A stretch of DNA of 64,000 bases from Marvania coccoides (Eukaryota; Chlorophyta; Trebouxiophyceae; Chlorellales; Chlorellaceae), in contig OY978104.1 of NCBI GenBank assembly GCA_963854735.1, forward strand, positions 186,001 through 250,000, written 5' to 3'. Positions 43,304 through 54,310 of the stretch are shown here, piece after piece. Both the position numbers and the translations under genes were made by a program. The stretch's first letter is position 1. Each line of letters opens with the position of its first letter. The notes below the pieces were generated by a model, which was given only the letters and a program-made list of their open reading frames with translations, ran no database searches and had not been told where the DNA came from.

Positions 43304-43822
43304 ATATTTCATCGACGCAGGAGGAAAATCGAGGAGATGAGAAAAGAAAAGAATAGCATAAACGTGTCCCTTGTCATTCGGAAGACAGCAAAGAGGGGCG
43401 GAAATGGCAATGGGGGAGAGCGAACTGAAACAAAATGCGCTGAGAGGCTAAAAAAAGGTGGAAAAAAATTAAGGATGAAAAGACGGAGAAATGAAGGATG
43501 AAGAAAGAAAGACGCTAGATAAACTGGAAAACAATATTTTCATCGTATATTCATGCGCACACATGTGCTGATATTGAGGTATGAATTTTATCTCCTCGAG
43601 GTCGATACCTTCGTTTCTATTTCGATTTTCAATTCTCGTGGGGTGAAGGCCACGGTCACCGGCCAAAACAATGAAGCAAACCAAAGCAGTGGCCACTGCC
43701 AAAGATGCGTTGCCCACCCCTCACTTTCTACCAAATTAGGGCAATCAATCGCTCCCAGAAAGCGCTCATTACGAGTGGGGAGGAATCAACGAGCGACAGC
43801 CGTCATCAAATAAGTCTAGCTC
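43304..43822. other. Convergent intergenic region
   Basis: A purine-rich, A/G simple-sequence stretch (43310-43520) then mixed DNA, between uL22m and calredoxin 3' ends. No gene. Confidence 0.5.
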
Positions 43823-45460
43823 TCACTCGAGGTGGCCCTTGAGCAGCTCGTACACGTTCTTTTCGGGTACTTCGCTTTCCATCAAATGCACCCGCAAGTT
43901 GGTTTCTATGCGCGAGGGGTTAGCGCCGGTGCATGAACCCACTATCTGGCCCTGGCGAATGAAGATGAAGGAGGGGGAGGCACGGATCTTGAGCTTGCGC
44001 TTGAACAGCACCTTGGTTTCGGTGCTGTCGTCGCCGTTGAGGCGCAGGAAGGTGGCAGCGGGGTAGTTTTCGGCAAGGCGCTGAAAGGCTGGCAGAATGC
44101 GCTTGCAGGGGCGGCACCAGGACAGCGTGGCGATGATCACCACCAGCTTAGCTGCATTACGAGGAAAAGGGGTTAACATCTGGCACTTTTATCATACTCT
44201 TGCGCTGATTTCCCCCCTCATAAGTTGAATAAGAAAGCAGCTTACATGGGTCCGCGTTGCAGATGGCTTCCAGGTGCGCCTCAGACTCGATGCGCTTGAG
44301 GGTGTCTTCCTGCGCTGCGAGCGGGCTGACAATCTTTGACTGCTGCAGAGCGCGGCGGTGCTGCATCAGTTTTGCCCCATCGTCTGAGTCGGAGGCAACG
44401 GAGGTGGTGGAGGCGGTGGCCGCATAGTGCAGAATGTCGTTGATGGGGAGGGCCTTCTCGTAGCGGCACAGCCGCAGGAACTCGCCAAAATCGATGCGCC
44501 CTGTAATGAACAACCCAACAAAGACGCAATGTTTTAGCGCTGCACTAGGCAATTGTAATGTAAATTGCATGGGGATAAATGAGCTTTGGCGTGGCCCTAT
44601 TGCGTTTCCATTTGACACATAAAAGTGACTGGAATATTACGCAAATTCAAAATTTTGGTTTTTTTGGTAACTCGCCGTTGTGGTCTTGATCATACTTGTG
44701 CATTATGCGCAGAATCTCTTCGTACTTCTGCAGCGGGCTGCCCAGCTTCTGCAGAATGCTGCACATCTCGGAGGGCCCGATGAAGCCATCGCCTCCCTTG
44801 TCCACCGCCGCAAAAGCAGCCCGATACTCCGCCAGCTCTTTGGACAGGAACACCTTGTCCTGCGCCAGCAGAATGAACTCGTCCAGCGAAATAGCGCCGT
44901 CGCGGTTGACATCGTACTGCGCCATGATCTACAGGAAAGAAACATAAGTAAAAACATGCGTTGGCGGGTTAAAAATATTCAATTAAGAAAAAGTGCTGGT
45001 GCTGCCTGAAATGCGGGGACATGGTTAAAATAAAAAATACCTCGTCAATGTCGGAATCGAGCAGCCAGGAGGTGGGAACGGCCTCGGAGCCGCAGCCCAC
45101 TCGTTCCAGAAGCCCCCGCAGTTCGGCTTTGTGCAGGAGGCCATCATTGTCGGTATCTGCCGCTTTGAAGGTCTCGATGTACTTTTCCATGATGCTCTCA
45201 GTCTCCTCGTCGATACTCTCGACAGCTGCCTCGTAGGAGGGAGGAGAGGTGGAGGGCTGAGCTGTGGCAGTTGCCCTAGAGAAGCCGTGGGGCATCAGGC
45301 TGGCGAGCGGCTCCTTGGGGGTGGCCCCAGAGATGCCACTGGTGGATGCGAGCTCGCAAACGGGGGCGGTGGGGCAGCGCGGGCGGCAGGCGCGTTTGGG
45401 CAGCAATCGATCTTGTTGGGTCAGCCAACTGGGGCCGCGCGGCCGAGTTAGCTGCAGCAT
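43823..45460 (-). CDS. CRX1: Calredoxin: EF-hand/thioredoxin fusion with CRPC active site
   Basis: Ca2+-regulated chloroplast thioredoxin, known from Chlamydomonas, where it reduces a 2-Cys peroxiredoxin. Exons: 45460-45041, 44928-44676, 44500-44246 and 44151-43823; phases agree; 418 aa. A basic, Ser/Pro-rich N-terminus (about 75 residues) suits a transit peptide. Four EF-hand loops follow: DTDNDGLLHKAE, DVNRDGAISLDE, DKGGDGFIGPSE and DQDHNGRIDFGE. All have acidic residues at positions 1 and 12. The thioredoxin domain has SKLVVIIATLSWCRPCKRI and the cis-Pro loop ASPSFIFIRQG. CRPC replaces the usual CGPC. The intron between exons 2 and 3 only joins in frame, and only completes the fourth EF-hand, if a GC donor (GCGAGT) is used. 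Orthology is judged from domain order. Confidence 0.88.
44501..44675 (-). other. Non-canonical GC-AG intron in calredoxin
   Basis: Minus-strand donor AACG|GCGAGT and acceptor TTACAG|GG. Using GC keeps phase 1 and yields the EF-hand loop DQDHNGRIDFGE. The nearby GT (GTTACC) would shift the frame. Confidence 0.65.
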
Positions 45461-46189
45461 AGAGCGTGTTTATGATCTGAATGTTTTTATTATATTTTTA
45501 AAATTCAAATTTATAAAGGGTTGACGCTGGAACTTTGAATATTATTCTTCGTGCGTCGTCGCAGTGAGACGCAGCCTGCTTCTTGAGAATGAAATGCGCA
45601 TCAATATAGTAAATACTTCAGAGCTATCATTAAAGCATGTCATCTTCAAGACAAACTTTCATGTATAGAAGTCGAATGAATTAAATTAAATTTAAATAAT
45701 GCATCAATTAGCATCATATTTAGCGATTTGCACAATGCATAAAACACAAGACTATTGTTTTATCTTCTTTACATTCTGTTTATTTGTCAAATGTCATATG
45801 GAAAAATCGAATCAAAAGTTTTGAAATTGTTGTTTGCTTGCCCTGCTGCCATGCCGCGGGCTCATGTATGAAATAAAAGCGCGGTGCGCATTAAAAATAA
45901 TTAGCATGTGTGCAGCCCGCAGTGCTAGCTTCCCTCTCGGCCACGTCACCAAATTATGAGAAATGACAGCATTCAGCGTTTTTTTCTACACAGTTCTTCT
46001 CGGCTTGCGGTTCTCAGAGCATAGCTAAATAAAATTATATTTACCGTAATTTTCAAAGCCCCTCTCTCCTCAAAAACCTTGAGAACCACAATCCTCCTCG
46101 AGCCAAGATTTTGAATGCAACCGCAACTTCTCGGACGCAGCCTGCTTTTTTTGGTTCCACGAAAACTCAACGTAAACATAGCCCGCACA
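45461..46189. other. Divergent intergenic region calredoxin / arsenite methyltransferase
   Basis: 729 bp of very AT-rich DNA between two divergent start codons; holds both promoters. No motif can be assigned. Confidence 0.5.
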
Positions 46190-47547
46190 ATGGCCTCCAG
46201 CTGCGGTTGCAAGTAAGCTAGGGGTCTCCCAACATGTTTCCAATACTGGATCATCGCCTGCGCCTCCTGGTCCCAACCCTTCCCTCTGGGGGAGTGCCCC
46301 TCTGGCGGAGATCGAGCGGCGGCAGGATGGTTCTGGGAATTTACAACCCTTCCACTCTCTCTCCTCCGCCCCTTTTCTATCACATTACGCACTATGCACG
46401 CAGGACCGCCACCAAGCCCACCAACGACGTCGGCGACCTCGCTGCTGCGGTGAAAATGGGCGACAACCCTGAAGCCGTCATCTCCTCAGTCAAGGACTAC
46501 TACGGCAAGGTTCTGGAGACCACTGGAGATCTGCAGACCACCGCTTGCCTCACCGCCGTCGCCCCCTCCCCCCTCATCCGCTCCATCCTCGCCAAAGTCC
46601 CTGACGAAGTGGTGGCCAAGTACTACGGCTGCGGCTCGCCTTTCCCTGCTGGGATCGCAGGGAAACGCGTGCTGGATTTGGGATGCGGCTCCGGGCGCGA
46701 CTGCTACGTGTGCGCCGCGCTGGTGGGCCCCCAGGGGTCCGTCACGGGGCTGGACATGACTCCAGGGCAGCTAGAGGTTGCTCGCCGTCACGCCGACGCC
46801 TTTTGCACCCAGACCCTGGGCTACGCCGCCTCCAACATGTCCTTCGTGGAGGGTGCCATCGAGGACCTCGCTGCGGCTGGCGTCGCAGACGAATCTGTGG
46901 ACCTGATCATCAGCAACTGCGTGGTTAACCTGTCTCCGGACAAAGAGGCGGTGCTGGCAGAAGCCTACCGTGCGCTGGCCCCTGGCGGCGAGGTCTACTT
47001 CTCCGACGTGTACGTTGACCGCCGGCTGCCCGCGGAGGCGCGCACCCACCCCGTGCTGCTGGGAGAGTGCCTGGGGGGCGCTTTGTACGAGCAGGATTTC
47101 CTCCGGCTCGCGCGGGCGGCTGGCTTCGGAGACCCACGCCGCCAGGCCGCCCCCCGCCCCATCAAGGTTGGCAACGCCCAGCTGGAGGCGCTGCTGGGCG
47201 ACGCGCGGTTCTTTTCCGTCACGTTCCGGCTGTTCAAGCTACCGGGGCGCCTGGAGAGCGGCCCCGAGGATTACGGCCAGGCAGCGCGGTACAAGGGCAC
47301 TGTGCCGGAGGCTAAAGGCGAGTTTGTGCTGGACGAGGGCCACGCGTTTCAAACTGGAAAGTGGTACGAAGTGGATGGAAATACCGCGGCTGTGGTTGGC
47401 GAGTCGTGGCTGGGCAGTCACTTTGAGGTGATGGGGGATCGCAGCGTGCACTACGGGCAGTTTAAGGGCTCCAGGAAGCTGACGCCGGCCATGGCGGCGG
47501 CGGAAGCGATGCCACTGTCTGCAGGCGGTGCCTCGTGCTGCTCTTGA
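46190..47547 (+). CDS. ARSM: Arsenite S-adenosylmethionine methyltransferase
   Basis: Methylates As(III) with SAM to mono-, di- and trimethyl arsenicals; detoxification, probably cytosolic. Exons: 46190-46212 (MASSCGC) and 46404-47547, phase 2, 388 aa. The SAM site is RVLDLGCGSGRDCYV followed by VTGLDMTPGQLEVARRH. Catalytic cysteines are in DLQTTACLTA, SNCVVNLSPDKE and GECLGGALYEQDF, matching the conserved Cys of algal ArsM and animal AS3MT. The block EVYFSDVYVDRRLP is also typical. The short first exon supplies an N-terminal Cys pair and the tail ends ASCCS, both usual in this family. An unspliced longer frame from 46234 would add unrelated residues. TGTAA lies at 47670. Confidence 0.93.
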
Positions 47548-47669
47548 AGAAGAAATGAAGAAATGCCATTTATGACCTTGCCTTGATGGTTTATGGTGAC
47601 GGCGTGGAGATAGCAGGTTGATTTTACAATTCAGTGTTGTCGTGTTGTACTCTTTTTCCAGATCGTGTA

Positions 47670-47674
47670 TGTAA
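47670..47674 (+). terminator. Candidate TGTAA poly(A) signal for the arsenite methyltransferase
   Basis: TGTAA about 120 nt past the stop. Confidence 0.4.
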
Positions 47675-47882
47675 CCATGTGTGGTGGCGAGAGAGCAAGT
47701 CAGTAGTGAGCTCTGCATTGCACGGCAGCATTTAATTCCTAAGTCGAGTAATATTATATTTTATAAAAAGGGTGCGTGCAATTATACACATTACGTCAAA
47801 ATATACCGCATCTTCCCTTCACTCTCGAGGATATCAATAGCATTTCTGCGGTTCCGCTCCTCCGCCTTCATTGATTATTCTG

Positions 47883-48605
47883 TCACCTTCCCGCCATGCC
47901 ATGCTCCTTCACCCACGCGTCGATCTCCTCCGGATCCATCCCCTCAAAGGGGTCCGCAGCGCTGGCTCCTGTCGACTCTTCAACAAATTTCGCCACCTCC
48001 TCTGGCGTTAACCCATCAAAGGGGTCCTCTTCGCCGTCGATCACGCTGCCGCCAGCCAGCACCATGCGCGCCTTCTCCACTTTGCGCTGCTCAATGGTCT
48101 CGTCCACCTCCGGCTCGTCCTCGTTCCAGTCTCGCGCCCTGTTAAAAAGAAAGACGGAGATGGCCACCACGAAGACGCCCCAGTACAGCTTCTCCCAGGT
48201 GCGCAGCGAGCCTCCCTCCATCTGCCGCCGCTCCCAGGGGAACATCCATGAAGACGCTGCACAGAACAATGAGAGTGACAAAATAAGTGTGGTTGGGGCT
48301 GCACTTGGAAAAATTCGAGGCCAGTGGAGGAGGATACGGACTCTGTGTTCTTGCTGACCTATTCTTGCGCCCTCTTTGACCATATCTATGGGTGCTGCTT
48401 CCTCTGCGGCGGGGGTGGCCACTGCCTCGGGAGGGACGTGGCGACGGGGAGGGAACTTGGCGCGACGGGCGGCCTGAGAAATGTCCTCTGGCAGGGATGA
48501 GAACGCCCGTTTGCCGGTGGACAGCAATTCTGCTGGGGATTCCAGTGCCTTTGGGTGCCTTCGCAGCAGCGCCGCGCCCTCTTTAACCAATCTTCCCAGA
48601 GACAT
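47883..48605 (-). CDS. Small single-pass membrane protein, probably mitochondrial (complex I ESSS/NDUFB11-like?)
   Basis: Exons: 48605-48359 (donor GTCAGC) and 48256-47883, phase 1, 206 aa. The first 80 residues are basic with Ser/Arg/Leu (MSLGRLVKEGAALLRRHPKA, KRAFSSLPEDIS), like a mitochondrial presequence. One membrane helix follows an aromatic, charged lead-in: WMFPWERRQMEGG, then LYWGVFVVAISVFLFNRARDW. The tail is acidic (VDETIEQRKVEKARM; DPFEGMDPEEIDAWVKEHG). This layout resembles a supernumerary complex I subunit of the ESSS/NDUFB11 kind, but I cannot prove that by eye; it may be an alga-specific organelle membrane protein. It is convergent with the arsenite methyltransferase. Confidence 0.6.
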   Translation of the reverse strand: MSLGRLVKEGAALLRRHPKALESPAELLSTGKRAFSSLPEDISQAARRAKFPPRRHVPPEAVATPAAEEAAPIDMVKEGARIGQQEHRVRILLHWPRIFPSAAPTTLILSLSLFCAASSWMFPWERRQMEGGSLRTWEKLYWGVFVVAISVFLFNRARDWNEDEPEVDETIEQRKVEKARMVLAGGSVIDGEEDPFDGLTPEEVAKFVEESTGASAADPFEGMDPEEIDAWVKEHGMAGR

Positions 48606-49025
48606 TGCAAAATTTCGATCGCAAAGTAGCAAGCCTGGCGTTCCGCTGCTTTTATACGTTATGGATGCAAGATTTGGGTAATAGTTAAAATATGCAAAAT
48701 GATAAATTGCGCGCCTCGCGCCTCTAAGCTTTTTTTTCGTTTGTCATGCAGCTGCTGAGGCTTTGATGCAGCAAGCAGAACATTTTGCTCAGCGAACAAG
48801 TGGGCCCGCTACTCAGAGCCCTTCAGCCACTACCATACTCGCCTGTTCGCTGCATGCTGCTTATTCCCGTGCAAAATGGCTGTGGCAGGCGACGTTTTTA
48901 ACCTCGTCAAGTGCTTTTTTAACTTAAAATGTATCATTGTCAGATGGATTCCAAATCAGGTCAATTGTTTCCATTCAGTAGTGAAATTGTAAGTAAACAG
49001 TCATAATACAGTCATTATATCCTCC
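48606..49025. other. Intergenic region
   Basis: 420 bp containing the promoter of the membrane-protein gene and the 3' flank of PPIL1. Nothing else seen. Confidence 0.5.
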
Positions 49026-49778
49026 TTATAATGGTCTTGCAGCGAGAATTTTCACTTCAGTCACCGGTCGGTCGCTCTTGTCTGTCTGCACCGCCCCCAT
49101 CCGCTTGATCACCTCCATGCCTGAGTGCACCCGCCCAAACACCGTGTGCTTGCCGTCCAGATGCGGTTGAGGTCCCAGTGTGATGAAAAACTGCAAAAAA
49201 AGCGAAGAATAAAATTTTGCTTAAAATTCAATAAAATAACGCATGTCTGGGTCGTAAACTACGGCGCTAATTCGACTATGCATATGGAACTCCTCGCAGA
49301 ACTCCAATCATCGAGGAATGGCATCATATACCATTACAACAAATCCAAGTTTTTTTCCTCCATCCTGTTAAATTACCTGGCTGCCGTTTGTGTTGGGGCC
49401 TGCGTTTGCCATGGACAGAATCCCTGCGCCGGTGTGCTTGAGCTCCCTTGTGATTTCGTCTTCAAATTTGCTGCCGTAAATTGACTGCCCTCCTCGCCCC
49501 GTCCCTGTGGGGTCTCCGCCCTGAATCATAAATTCTCGTATGATCCGATGAAACTGCATAGCGTGAAAGGGTTAGTAAAAGGACGCTTCAGTCGCAGAAC
49601 AAAAAATAAGGGGCGGTGACTAAAAAAATAAGGGAAAATTACTCACAATAGTCCCGTTGTAGTACCCTCGCTTGGCGAGCTCTATGAAGTTTTTGCACGT
49701 TTTGGGGGTGTGGTTGGCGTAGAGTTCCACGATAAACGAGCCCATGCTCGTTTTGATTTCGACTTTTGGTGATGCCAT
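49026..49778 (-). CDS. PPIL1: Spliceosomal cyclophilin (PPIL1/CYP18-2 type)
   Basis: Peptidyl-prolyl cis-trans isomerase of the spliceosome-associated PPIL1 subfamily, which binds SKIP/Prp45. Exons: 49778-49647, 49553-49377 and 49190-49026, all phase 0, 157 aa, a single cyclophilin domain. Active-site blocks are [19 protein letters not shown] (catalytic Arg, Gln), [20 protein letters not shown] and [27 protein letters not shown] and the end [10 protein letters not shown] match PPIL1 rather than CypA. No signal or transit peptide, consistent with a nuclear protein. Confidence 0.94.
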
Positions 49779-50109
49779 TTTTTCCCCAACGAGAATTCTC
49801 GATTTCCCCGCACGCTTGGCCGTGTAACATGTGTATATGATCTCCAACACGTGAAAATCAAAGCAAAATAAATGCAATAAAAAATAAAAACGGGAATTTA
49901 TGGAAAGGCAGCGGCGGAACGAAAACAGGCTGTTTCCTCGCTTGCTGCATAGTTTTTTTTTTTAATATGTGCATGAATATGGGGGACAGCTCCCCGGCCG
50001 CGGTGGCGCACTCTAAGCGCTTCGATTTATTTTTTTCATGTTAAATTTCAAGTGAAGGTGCACCCTCTGTTCACCATAGCTCCGCAACAAACCATTCAAA
50101 AGTAGAAAA
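49779..50109. other. Divergent promoter region PPIL1 / RRM-SPOC gene
   Basis: 331 bp between divergent starts; AT-rich with a T-run near 49950. Both promoters must be here. Confidence 0.5.
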
Positions 50110-53100
50110 ATGGACGTGGAGGAGAGCGCCAAGCGCAAGCGCTCCGAGGAGCCTGAAGACGCCCTGCCTGTGGCCAAGCGCCTGGAGCCGACTCAGCCCT
50201 CCCCGCAGGATTGCAGGCGCGCCCTGGCCGAGCTCTACGCCGCCTACGATGCCCTGCACCGGATGGGCACCGCTGCAACCGACACAAGCGCCGCACAAGC
50301 TCACTTCTCTGTCCTCCTGAGAGCCGCCCAAGGTCAGTCTTTGACCCACCATTTTAGCCGAAATGACAAACTAGCTTTGTTCAACCTTGAATTCAATAGA
50401 TAAACGGTGTATACTTGGTTTCCACCAGGATTCTCACCGTCCTTTGCTATTTTTCACCCATTTCTGCAGGCACAGCTCCCTCCCGCCGCCTGGCCGCTAA
50501 ACTGCTCCCAAAGTTCGCCCCTCGCTTCCCGCCGTTCATGGCCGACGCCATGGAGGCCCTGCAGTGTCTGGGAGCGCTGACCCTCGACGAAAACGACGCT
50601 GCCACCGCCAAAACCACTCGGTTTGACGCTTTAGCCGGCATGCGTCTTGTGGTCCTTTCTTTAACGGCTCCTCCTTCCGCCAACGGCAGGCCGGCCACGA
50701 CGCCCCCAGCTTCCATCGCTGTGGCCGACGCTACCCTGCGTTTCGCGTTGGGGCAGCTGGCGGCTTTGCCTGGCGCAGTGGAGGCGGCCGAAGCCTGCCT
50801 GCAAAGCCTGGCAGCTGCTGCAGAGAGCGAGGCAGCGGCTCTGTGGCGGGTGGCTGAAGCCGCCTTTCAAGCCAGTCCCAGGTCGGTTTTGAACGGCGTG
50901 CTGCGCTTGACTAACAAAGAAAACGAAGAAGGGAACGGCAACGCTGCTGGGCCGCAGCTGGCGCCTCTAGCCGCAGCTTTTCTGCACCACTACATTCTTG
51001 GGGCAGCGGCTGCAGAGAAAGAAGAGGGAAATGAAGACAGCGGCATGGCTGACGCGAAGGAGGTAGCCGCGCCCAAGGAGAACGGAACCGCCACTACTGA
51101 TGCTGATGCTGATGCTAAGACTGTTCCCAGGCTGGTGGCGGCGTTCAAGGCGCAGCATTGCACCTCTGGAGACCGCCACTGGGCTTCACGGCAGCTGAAA
51201 GAGCTGCTGAGGAACCCGAGCTTCAGCGAAGCAGCTCCGGCGGCGGCGCGGCGGGCTGCCGAGGCCGCTGCCGCGGCGATGGCGGCCCCCAGCGGGCGGC
51301 AAGACGCCTCTCTGAGCTGCCCTGGGTCATCAAAACGCGCGCGGACTGCGGTAGGAGAGCAAGGTGGCGGCAGGCGGAGGTCTTCTCCGTCGTCTCCTAG
51401 CCGAGGAAGAGACGGCACCAGAGACAGCAGGGAGCGAGGAGACGGCAGGGCACGGCCCAGAGCGGTTCCACCGCCCGCCGCGGAAGGCTCACCTTCGGAG
51501 CTGGAGGACGGAGAGCTGGACGAGGGTGAAATTCCGAGTAACGGCGGCAACGTCAACGGCCGGCCTTCAGGGAACTTAACCGGCACGCAGCTCTCCTCTC
51601 GGTCTGCGCCCTCCAAAGCCCCGCTCTTGCCCGTTCCCATCAAGGGCCCCATCGCCCTGGTGGCTCCCTGCCTGTATTTGGCCGGGCTTCGCCGCGGCGG
51701 CGGCGGCAGCAGCGGGGGCTTGTTAGACCGACAAGCAAAAGACCACTGCCGGCGGTTTGGCGACGTGCTGAGCGCGGTACTGCCCCCAGGTCCCCCAGGC
51801 AACGCCGCGCTGGTGTCGTTTGCGACCATGAGGGACGCCACGCGGTGCTACCAAGCGATCGCAGACCAGCCGGCGCCATTTTCAGCCGATGGCCGCCTGC
51901 GGGTGCAGTTCTGCGGCACCACGCTGGCGCCCACCGCCGCAAGCCCCCAGCACGACACCACCCATGTGTGGGTTGCTGATATCACCACGCCAGGCGATGA
52001 AACTGCGCTGCTGCGGTGCCTGAATCGCGGCGGCGGCGGCGGTGCCGGCCCTGTAGAACACGTGGCGCGCATTGCGGGGCGCCGCCCGGGGTTGCTCCTC
52101 ACCTTTTCCACCCCCGCAGCAGCTCGCTCCGCAGAGGAGACTTTGCGGCGAGAGTGGCCTCGCTTTGGCGGCGGTGGCGGTGGGAGGGCAGGGGACCAGG
52201 GACCGCATGGTACTAGCTCCAGCCCCGGAGCAGCAGCAGGGCGCGGCGGCAGTGACGGCGGCGGTGGTGGTGGCAGTATGGGGCGTCGCAGCATGCCTCC
52301 ACCGGAAGCTTACAACAAATCGCTGTGGGTGGGGCAGGTGCCGCTGGGGCCGCACTCGGAGCGCGAGCTAGTGTCCGCGTTCGCGCGTTTCGGCGACATT
52401 ATGGGACACCGAGTGATCCGACACTCCAGCTGCGCGTTCATCAACTATTACAATGTGGACGCGGCGGCGGAGGCGCGGCGCAGGATGGACGGTGCCCGCG
52501 TGGCGGGGAGCACCCTGGTGGTGGAGTTCAAGAACGAGAAGCAGTACTGGGCTGCGCAGGGAGGGCGGGGAAGGTACGAGCCGCCGCCGCTGCCGCTGGG
52601 AGGGGGAGGGCCCATGCGAGGCGGAAGGGGGGGAGTGAGTCCGCCTCCCCGGCGGGACATGATGATTGGAAACCATGCCAATGGCGGGACGATGCCTTCT
52701 AGTCCGTTTGCTGGAGCGGGAGGCGGCGGCGGAGATTTCAACAGCAGTGGCGGCCCGAGAGGGGCCAGTCCGGCCTCCTCCCGCCCCCGCAGACGCCGCA
52801 GCCGCAGTCCCGTGCCGCTCAAGCAGCCCAAGCCAGCAGCAGAGGCAGCAGGCACGCCGCCCGTTCCTCGGCAGCCTTCTGGGTTGGGGCCGCTGCAGCA
52901 ACAGCCTGCGGCCACCCCCACGCCCCCGCTGGTGCCCAGGCCGGGGCGCGGCGCCGCCCCCTGGCGCGGCATGATCGCCAAGGGGCGGCAGCCGCAAGCA
53001 GAGGTGGTTTGCCCAGACGGGCCGTTCCCGCCCGCCAGCGGCTGGGCGGCGGCGGAGCCCGCCGCCTGGCCGGCCGCGCTGGACGTGCAGCAGCGCACCC

Positions 53101-53420
53101 ACGTGGACTACGTCTGCGCCACCCTGTTTCCCAGCCTGTCGCCTGAAAATCGAGCCGTGCTGCGCCTGCTGCCGGCCCCAGGGCAGCCCGACGGCGAGGC
53201 CCGGCTGGCAGCGTTCGCCAACTACCTGCGGGGGAAGCAGCGCGCGGGGGTGGTGCCTCTGGGGCCTGGGCCTCAGCCGGGCGCCCCCCGGCGGGCTCTA
53301 TATCTTATTCCTGCCAGCGAGGAGGCCTGTAGGGCGCTGGGCGTGGCGTGGCCGCCCGCGCCTGGGGAGAGCTTGATTGCGCTGGTGGCGCCGGCGGGGG
53401 ACGCGGTGGCTGGCGGCTAG
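50110..53420 (+). CDS. RRM and SPOC domain RNA-binding protein (SPEN/FPA-like)
   Basis: Large nuclear-type protein of 1057 aa; exons 50110-50332 and 50470-53420, phase 1. It opens with a bipartite-like basic signal (AKRKRSEEPED) and a helical Ala/Leu region of about 300 residues. An Arg/Ser-rich low-complexity segment (GRRRSSPSSPSRGRDGTRDSR) and an acidic patch ELEDGELDEGEIP follow. Degenerate RRM-like modules precede a clear RRM: LWVGQVPLGPHSERELVSAF, RNP1-like SCAFINYYNVDAA and VVEFKNEKQYW. After Gly/Pro-rich and RS stretches comes a C-terminal SPOC domain (APWRGMIAKG, HVDYVCATLFPSLSPENRA, RLAAFANYLRGKQRAGVVPL, ESLIALVAP). Plant FPA, with the same order, controls poly(A) site choice. The function here is inferred from that. 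Confidence 0.8.
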
Positions 53421-54310
53421 AAATGACGATGCTTGCCACGGCGCATCAGCGACAGAGTTTTCTTCTTTAAGGAGGAAGGTGGTGACTGAGAGGATAGCGG
53501 TTTTGACAAAGCAGTAGTATTAGATGTGTTTTCGCGTATGCATGCATCGAATGAGGAAAATAAAAGGATGCTCTGCCGGCAGAATTAACCAAAGAAAATC
53601 AAAACTGGGCGTTATTTTTTTTGTTGATTAAAGAGCTGCAGTTCTCGCTGCGGGAAGCTAAACTTCGCAAGAAGGGCACTTGAAAGGCATAAGCCAGGGT
53701 AGCTCGCGCGCAGCTCGCACTCTTGCGCGTTGGCCCTCCAAACTGGGGAGCAAGGCAGTGGCTGCCTCTGCGGCGCCCAAACGCAGCCGCAAATTGGGAG
53801 GGGGGGGGGGGGGGAGAAAGAGGCGGCTTCAGAGCGTCCGTTTTAAGAGAGAGGTTAAGGCCTTGTGAGGTTGGACAAGCCGCCATCGACAAAAGGCAAA
53901 TGGAAAGTATTTGAAAAGCAAGCCCTCAATATTTTTTTTCTCATTTTTTTTCAAGATTTCAAGGTTTTAAAGATGGTTTAATCGGCTCGCTCGGAAATTA
54001 TGTAAAACTTCTGGACTCCATTCCGAATGAAGATGACCCAGGATAAATTGGCTGGGATGAATGCTGGCCTCTTGTAATTTTGCCGCCATTTTTTTAGGGG
54101 CTGGAAAGGCAATTCACATTATCCGGAGGGCGCAGCTCCAAATGGCATACTGCATTCTACTTTAGAGGCAGCTTTCATCTATTTCCTACTGAAACGGCCA
54201 CGTTGGCGACTGCACCGCACGCTGCTCTCGGAAAACATTTTGAAGTTTGAATCATCTCACCCGATCTTTGATAATTCGAGGTTGTGCTTTGTCGTAGCTC
54301 AGCAAGAGTG
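53421..54310. other. Intergenic region
   Basis: 890 bp between the RRM-SPOC gene and the DNase II gene, both on the plus strand. It contains a 15-nt G run (53800-53814) inside a GC-rich patch whose frames lack splice support. Confidence 0.45.

Noticed and set aside
46234..46403. Unspliced 437-codon version of the arsenite methyltransferase
   Set aside because: The splice GTAAGC...GCAG joins a first exon with the family's N-terminal cysteines in phase; the unspliced extension has no family similarity.
50110..53420. Antisense frames of up to 283 codons opposite the RRM-SPOC gene
   Set aside because: GC-rich shadows; Pro/Arg/Ser-rich composition and no splice signals.
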